Assembly: GCF_008728965.1 (NCBI RefSeq)
Contig: NZ_VSMC01000026.1
Location: forward strand, 1-43,861
Direction: 5' to 3'
From: Heminiphilus faecis
GTDB taxonomy: Bacteria > Bacteroidota > Bacteroidia > Bacteroidales > Muribaculaceae
Length of the DNA stretch: 43,861 nt
In this document: piece after piece, positions 39,867 to 43,861 of the stretch
How positions within the stretch are numbered: the stretch's first letter is position 1
Layout of the letters: each line of letters begins with the position of its first letter
The notes under the pieces: generated by a model
Seen by the model: only the letters and a program-made list of their open reading frames with translations
What the model was told of the DNA's origin: nothing
Databases searched by the model: none
Program-made: the position numbers and the translations under genes

Positions 39867-42800
39867 CTATATTTTATGTTTCTTAATGTAGTCTGACGGG
39901 GTAGTACCATATTCGTCCTTGAAACATGCACGGAAATAGTCGACCGTATTGAAACCGCTCGCGTAAGCGGCGTCCGATACGTTCATGCCGTCCTCCATCA
40001 TAAGCCTTACACTGTGTCTAAGTCTGATTTTACGTATCAGTTCATTGGCCGACATCCCCACCACGGCCTTTATCTTGCGGTATAGGGTGGAATTGCTCAT
40101 ATTAAGCTGCTCCGTAAGGAATGCCACATCAAGGTCGGGATTATTGACATGCTCCTCGATTATAGTCTCGATACGTTCGAGAAACTGTTGATCAAGACGG
40201 CTCAGCTTCAATCCGTCGCGTGTCTTCACTACCGGACTGTCGCCTGCGATGTCAGGCACCGTCTCTTTCACGCGCCCGGCGAGTCTGCGACGGCTCTCCA
40301 GAAGATTTTCGACCCTGCGGAGCAGCAGTTTTGCGCTGAATGGCTTGGTCAGATAGGAGTCTGCTCCCTTATCGTAGCCCTCCTCCTTGTCCTTGGTCGA
40401 GTCCTTTGCCGTAAGAAGTATGACCGGAATATGGCATGTAAGCATATCTTCTTTCACTATGCGACACATCTCGAGACCGTCAATCTCCGGCATCATTATA
40501 TCCGATATTATTATATCGGGTATCAAAGTACGGGCCTTGGCTATGCCGTCCTTGCCGTCATGGGCAGTGGCTATGCGGTAATACTCCGAAAAAGTATCCT
40601 CCATATACTGCCGCACCTCGTCGTTATCCTCCACGATAAGTACAAGCGGACGTTTGTCCGTGCACACCTTGCCGGCAGTCTCTTCAGCCTGCTCCTCATC
40701 CGCCTCCGGCTCTACCGGTTTGGGTTCTTTGCGTAGTGCGTCGGGATAAGGATTGTCCTTACGTATACGGAAGCGGAATGTAGCACCTTCGCCGAGCACA
40801 CTCTGTACGGTAAGCTCTCCGCCATGCAGTTCGGCAAGCGACTTGGCCAATGCAAGCCCGATGCCCGTACCGGGTACCTGATGCTTCCCCTCGGCCTGAT
40901 AATAACGGGTAAATATATGTGGCAACGCCTCGACGCTTATGCCGTGGCCGGAATCCGACACTATAATGTCGGCATATGTCACACCGTCCTCCATCTCTTC
41001 GCGCAGCGACAGCGATATATGGCCTTTGGGAGTATATTTTACCGCATTGCTGAGCAGGTTATTCAATATCGTCGTCACCACCTCGCTGTCAAAATACATG
41101 TCATTGCCGGTTTTATCGGGCACATCGATAACATATTTAACATCCGGATTATGATTAAGCTCTTTGTAACGTAGTCCTATCTCTTTTACCACGCCTGCGA
41201 GCGAGCCGCGTTCCACGGCAAGTTTGCGGTTTTGAGTCTCGGTCTTACGGAACTCAAGTATCTCATTGACCAGATTAAGAAGCCTTACGGCGCTACTGTA
41301 GATGAGCTTTACACGTTTCTTGTAAACAGCCGGCAACTTCTTGTCCTCTATCATGTCCTCAAGCGGGCCGATTATAAGAGTCAGCGGAGTACGCAGTTCA
41401 TGAGTGATATTGGTGTAAAAACGCAGACGCTCGTTTATAAGCTCCTGCTCATTCTGCGATTTCATGCGCGCCGCCTCGACAGAATTTTTCATCACTACAT
41501 GGCGTGTATAAAAATGTGCTATCATATATATCACCGCGGCGGCAATCAATCCGTAAAAGAGCTTCGCATACCATGTAAGCCACAAAGGCGGAGTCACCTG
41601 CATCTCTATGGATGCCACATTGGGCTCGTCCCACTCCTGATGACGCAGACGCGCTTTAACCATAAACCTGTAATCGCCCGGCGGAATATTGCGGAACACA
41701 ACCGTATGATTGCCTCCGACGTTGATCCACCGGTCATCGTAGCCGACCATTTTGTAAGCGTACTCGACCATATTGTACTGCGAGTAGTCAGGCACGGAGA
41801 AAGATATGCTGAAAGAGTTTTTATCATATGGCAACTTTATGCCGTCGCCCGACAGTATATTGAAGTCAGGGGTTTCAGCTCCGTCTACGTAGTCAGACAA
41901 GACCTTATAGCCCAATATACTTACCGGCGATACCGCCTCGACTGCATCAAGGTCGGACGGAGAGAATGTACATACACCTTGGAATCCGCATATATACATA
42001 CGGCCGTCACCCGTCACAGCCACCGGTGTATTGGAAAAACGTCCCGGCATGATGCCATCATGAATGTCATAGTTACGGCAATCGGTAAGGTCTGATGACA
42101 TCCTCGATATACCGACGTCGGAGACAAACCACAGATTGCCCTGCTTGTCCTCCGTAACGGAATGTATATTTGTATTTGCCAGTCCATGCTCGTAACCCAC
42201 CGTCACAAGTCCGGTGCCGTCAGCATTGTCAAAACGCACCGCTCCGTCCTGTGTGGCAGCCCATACACGTCCTTCACTGTCGGTGTATATATTGTTGACC
42301 ACATTATGGCTTAGACCCTCGGCCAACTCAAAATGGGCCTTAATCTCCTTATCAGGACCGATTACGAACACTCCGGCCCCGTAAGTCGATATCCACATAT
42401 TTTTGTCTTTGTCAAAAGTCAGATCGGTTAGCGTCACATGCTGCATCTTCTCATTGATATAATTGCATTCATGTACTTTTCCGTTGCAGTAAGTAAACAG
42501 TCCCGACGACCCGGCAAGGCAGTAAGTACCGTCATCACAACGCACTATGCCATTTATGACAGGCAGTTGAAGATTTCCGGCATCGACCTTCGAAATACGG
42601 CCTGACTTGGGATTGTAAAGCAGCAACGTACCGTCATCAAGTCCCAGCAACATTTCGTTTTCATCTCCGCCCATAGAAAATACCTGAGCATATGGACGTG
42701 AAACATATCGGCTCAGATTGACCGACCTTACGAAATTCTCGTCGACAAAAAGAGCAATCTCGTTTTCACTGCCGACCCATACGCTACGCCGGTCGCCGGG

Positions 42801-43700
42801 TAATACAACCATACTGTGCACAGGCCGGTTAACCATTCTCTTTTTATTGGCAAACGCATAAGGAAGCATATTGAACGGCAAAGTAGACCGGCTTATAAAA
42901 TCGAGTCCGGTATTAAGGCTGCCGATCCAGACATTACCGTAACTGTCCTGAAATATACGATGAACTCCGGGCGAAGACAGACCGGTCTCGTCATAGGTCA
43001 CTTGCACACTTGCAAATTCAATATTGTCTGGATTATTAAGAGCGAGGCTCTCCAGATCAAGAATGCTGATGCCGCCCATCTCACATGCCAGCCACAGAGT
43101 GTTGTCGTCCATGACGGCAAGATGATTGATTTTTGATGAAGCAAGAAGCTTGTCGTTTCGCGAAGAGTTGCGAAACGTGCGGAAAGTACCTGTCGAGCGG
43201 TTAAATAACGACAGGCCGTTAGTCGTACCTACCCATATATTCTCGAACCGGTCTTTTACTATACTCAGCACACCATTGTCGGCTATCGAAGTATCACGGG
43301 AAGAGTCGGCTACGTATCGGACAAGTTCACCGGTATTTTTATCAAGGACACTCATCCCCTCCCACAGATGCCCTATATACAACTTGCCTTTACCGTCATC
43401 AAGAAGAGCCGCGAAATTTATAGGCAGTCCGGGCAATGTCTTGTCGTCATATATTTTTACATCGCCCCGGCGCTTGTCGTAATACATGAGAGTGCCATAT
43501 CGGGCGGCAATCCATATTCCGTCATTGCCCGAAGCACATATGGCATTGATATTTAAGTTAATCTTCAGCGTGTCTATCGCCTCGATGCGCTCAAACTTCA
43601 TTTCGGTCAGGTCAAGCACTTCAACCGCCCTGCGGGTGCCGATATAAAGTTTGTTATCTGCATCATCATACAGCAGTGACGTGACGGCATTGCTTCGCAA
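39867..43700 (-). CDS. Hybrid two-component system regulator (HTCS), 5' truncated
   Basis: 1277 codons from a TTG at 43700; homologous reading continues upstream in frame to about 43733 (FRTYNIRNSPLRSNAV). Order: beta-propeller sensor repeats (LYIGT, IWVGTTNGLSLF, VWIGSLNTGLDF) to about 620; Y_Y_Y domain (about 640-705); one membrane helix near 710-730; HisKA with NITHELRTPL (His near 766); HATPase with NNLLSNAVKYTP and GTGIGLALAKSL; receiver with phospho-acceptor Asp near 1066 (IIISDIMMPEIDG); AraC-type HTH (about 1175-1277). Such proteins sense glycan fragments in the periplasm and activate polysaccharide utilisation genes. No signal peptide or first blade is present, because an IS-like end abuts the gene at 43733. 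Confidence 0.93.
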   Translation of the reverse strand: MRSNAVTSLLYDDADNKLYIGTRRAVEVLDLTEMKFERIEAIDTLKINLNINAICASGNDGIWIAARYGTLMYYDKRRGDVKIYDDKTLPGLPINFAALLDDGKGKLYIGHLWEGMSVLDKNTGELVRYVADSSRDTSIADNGVLSIVKDRFENIWVGTTNGLSLFNRSTGTFRTFRNSSRNDKLLASSKINHLAVMDDNTLWLACEMGGISILDLESLALNNPDNIEFASVQVTYDETGLSSPGVHRIFQDSYGNVWIGSLNTGLDFISRSTLPFNMLPYAFANKKRMVNRPVHSMVVLPGDRRSVWVGSENEIALFVDENFVRSVNLSRYVSRPYAQVFSMGGDENEMLLGLDDGTLLLYNPKSGRISKVDAGNLQLPVINGIVRCDDGTYCLAGSSGLFTYCNGKVHECNYINEKMQHVTLTDLTFDKDKNMWISTYGAGVFVIGPDKEIKAHFELAEGLSHNVVNNIYTDSEGRVWAATQDGAVRFDNADGTGLVTVGYEHGLANTNIHSVTEDKQGNLWFVSDVGISRMSSDLTDCRNYDIHDGIMPGRFSNTPVAVTGDGRMYICGFQGVCTFSPSDLDAVEAVSPVSILGYKVLSDYVDGAETPDFNILSGDGIKLPYDKNSFSISFSVPDYSQYNMVEYAYKMVGYDDRWINVGGNHTVVFRNIPPGDYRFMVKARLRHQEWDEPNVASIEMQVTPPLWLTWYAKLFYGLIAAAVIYMIAHFYTRHVVMKNSVEAARMKSQNEQELINERLRFYTNITHELRTPLTLIIGPLEDMIEDKKLPAVYKKRVKLIYSSAVRLLNLVNEILEFRKTETQNRKLAVERGSLAGVVKEIGLRYKELNHNPDVKYVIDVPDKTGNDMYFDSEVVTTILNNLLSNAVKYTPKGHISLSLREEMEDGVTYADIIVSDSGHGISVEALPHIFTRYYQAEGKHQVPGTGIGLALAKSLAELHGGELTVQSVLGEGATFRFRIRKDNPYPDALRKEPKPVEPEADEEQAEETAGKVCTDKRPLVLIVEDNDEVRQYMEDTFSEYYRIATAHDGKDGIAKARTLIPDIIISDIMMPEIDGLEMCRIVKEDMLTCHIPVILLTAKDSTKDKEEGYDKGADSYLTKPFSAKLLLRRVENLLESRRRLAGRVKETVPDIAGDSPVVKTRDGLKLSRLDQQFLERIETIIEEHVNNPDLDVAFLTEQLNMSNSTLYRKIKAVVGMSANELIRKIRLRHSVRLMMEDGMNVSDAAYASGFNTVDYFRACFKDEYGTTPSDYIKKHKI

Positions 43701-43732
43701 TGGCGAATTACGTATATTATACGTCCTGAAGC

Positions 43733-43861
43733 TGTTGGAAAAGCCACTCTACTTTGACCCTTTTGGCCAAACAGAATTCACCCCTTTGGCCATAATATGA
43801 TTGACCCTTTTGGCCCAAATAACATTAACCGCTTAACACAAGAGTTATTAGAGATTTTTTG
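43733..43861. mobile_element. Terminus of a probable IS21-type element (runs off window)
   Basis: The sequence begins TGTTGGAAAAGCC and carries three imperfect direct repeats with core TTGACCCTTTTGGCC: 43753-43772, 43777-43794 and 43800-43820. Multiple short repeats at the ends are typical of IS21-family elements, where the transposase binds. The HTCS reading frame is homologous right up to 43733 and hits a stop at 43749-43751 within this segment. No transposase ORF is in view, so the family name is inference. Confidence 0.5.

Noticed and set aside
39867-43482. Numerous plus-strand ORFs opposite the HTCS gene
   Set aside because: Shadows of a well-defined sensor kinase/regulator; no protein-like features.

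Overview
The window looks like chromosomal DNA of a gut Bacteroidales bacterium, most plausibly Muribaculaceae-like (inference from gene content and moderate GC; the species cannot be fixed by reading). Supporting marks are many copies of the Bacteroidota sigma -7 box TAnnTTTG just upstream of genes, few clear Shine-Dalgarno sequences, a hybrid two-component system (HTCS), GH92 and GH95 glycosidase genes, DUF3316, DUF4861 and DUF3108 proteins, and an SMR plus Nim-like gene pair.

Left end (1-4080), accessory and visibly AT-richer: a tRNA locus with Leu(GAG) and two identical Gly(GCC) genes on the minus strand and two identical Arg(ACG) genes on the plus strand. It is flanked by two outward-facing fragments of an ISAon1-type transposase N-terminal ORF. 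Then come two compact gene pairs, TIGR04076 protein + GNAT and SMR exporter + Nim-like flavoprotein. Each pair is followed by a copy of the same degenerate repeat; the second copy still holds part of an excisionase-type HTH gene and its promoter.

Core housekeeping blocks (4083-18153, mostly minus strand): rluA-type pseudouridine synthase, topA, a nitroreductase-like gene, dnaX, a plus-strand GNAT, waaA (Kdo transferase), gltX, a DUF3108 protein, tdk, a wrecked GH92 alpha-mannosidase pseudogene, and tyrS.

Middle (18244-31031): on the plus strand a twin-domain ABC ATPase, an M28 glutaminyl-cyclase-like lipoprotein, sufE and a POT peptide transporter. A bidirectional terminator separates these from a minus-strand run parC, DUF3316, S41 lipoprotein protease and a tricorn-like S41 protease.

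Right part (31185-43861): a GH95 fucosidase-type enzyme, glyS, lemA, an FKBP-type lipoprotein and glmS (plus strand), then tRNA-Leu(UAG). Next is a roughly 490-bp gene-free stretch full of small palindromes arranged like a REPIN. Last come DUF4861 and a large HTCS regulator on the minus strand, whose 5' end is cut by what looks like the end of an IS21-type element at the window edge.

No complete new defence or mobile system is visible. The most interesting signals are the palindrome cluster at 38.6-38.97 kb, the repeat-bracketed gene pairs at 1.3-4.1 kb, the IS-truncated HTCS, and the GH92 pseudogene.
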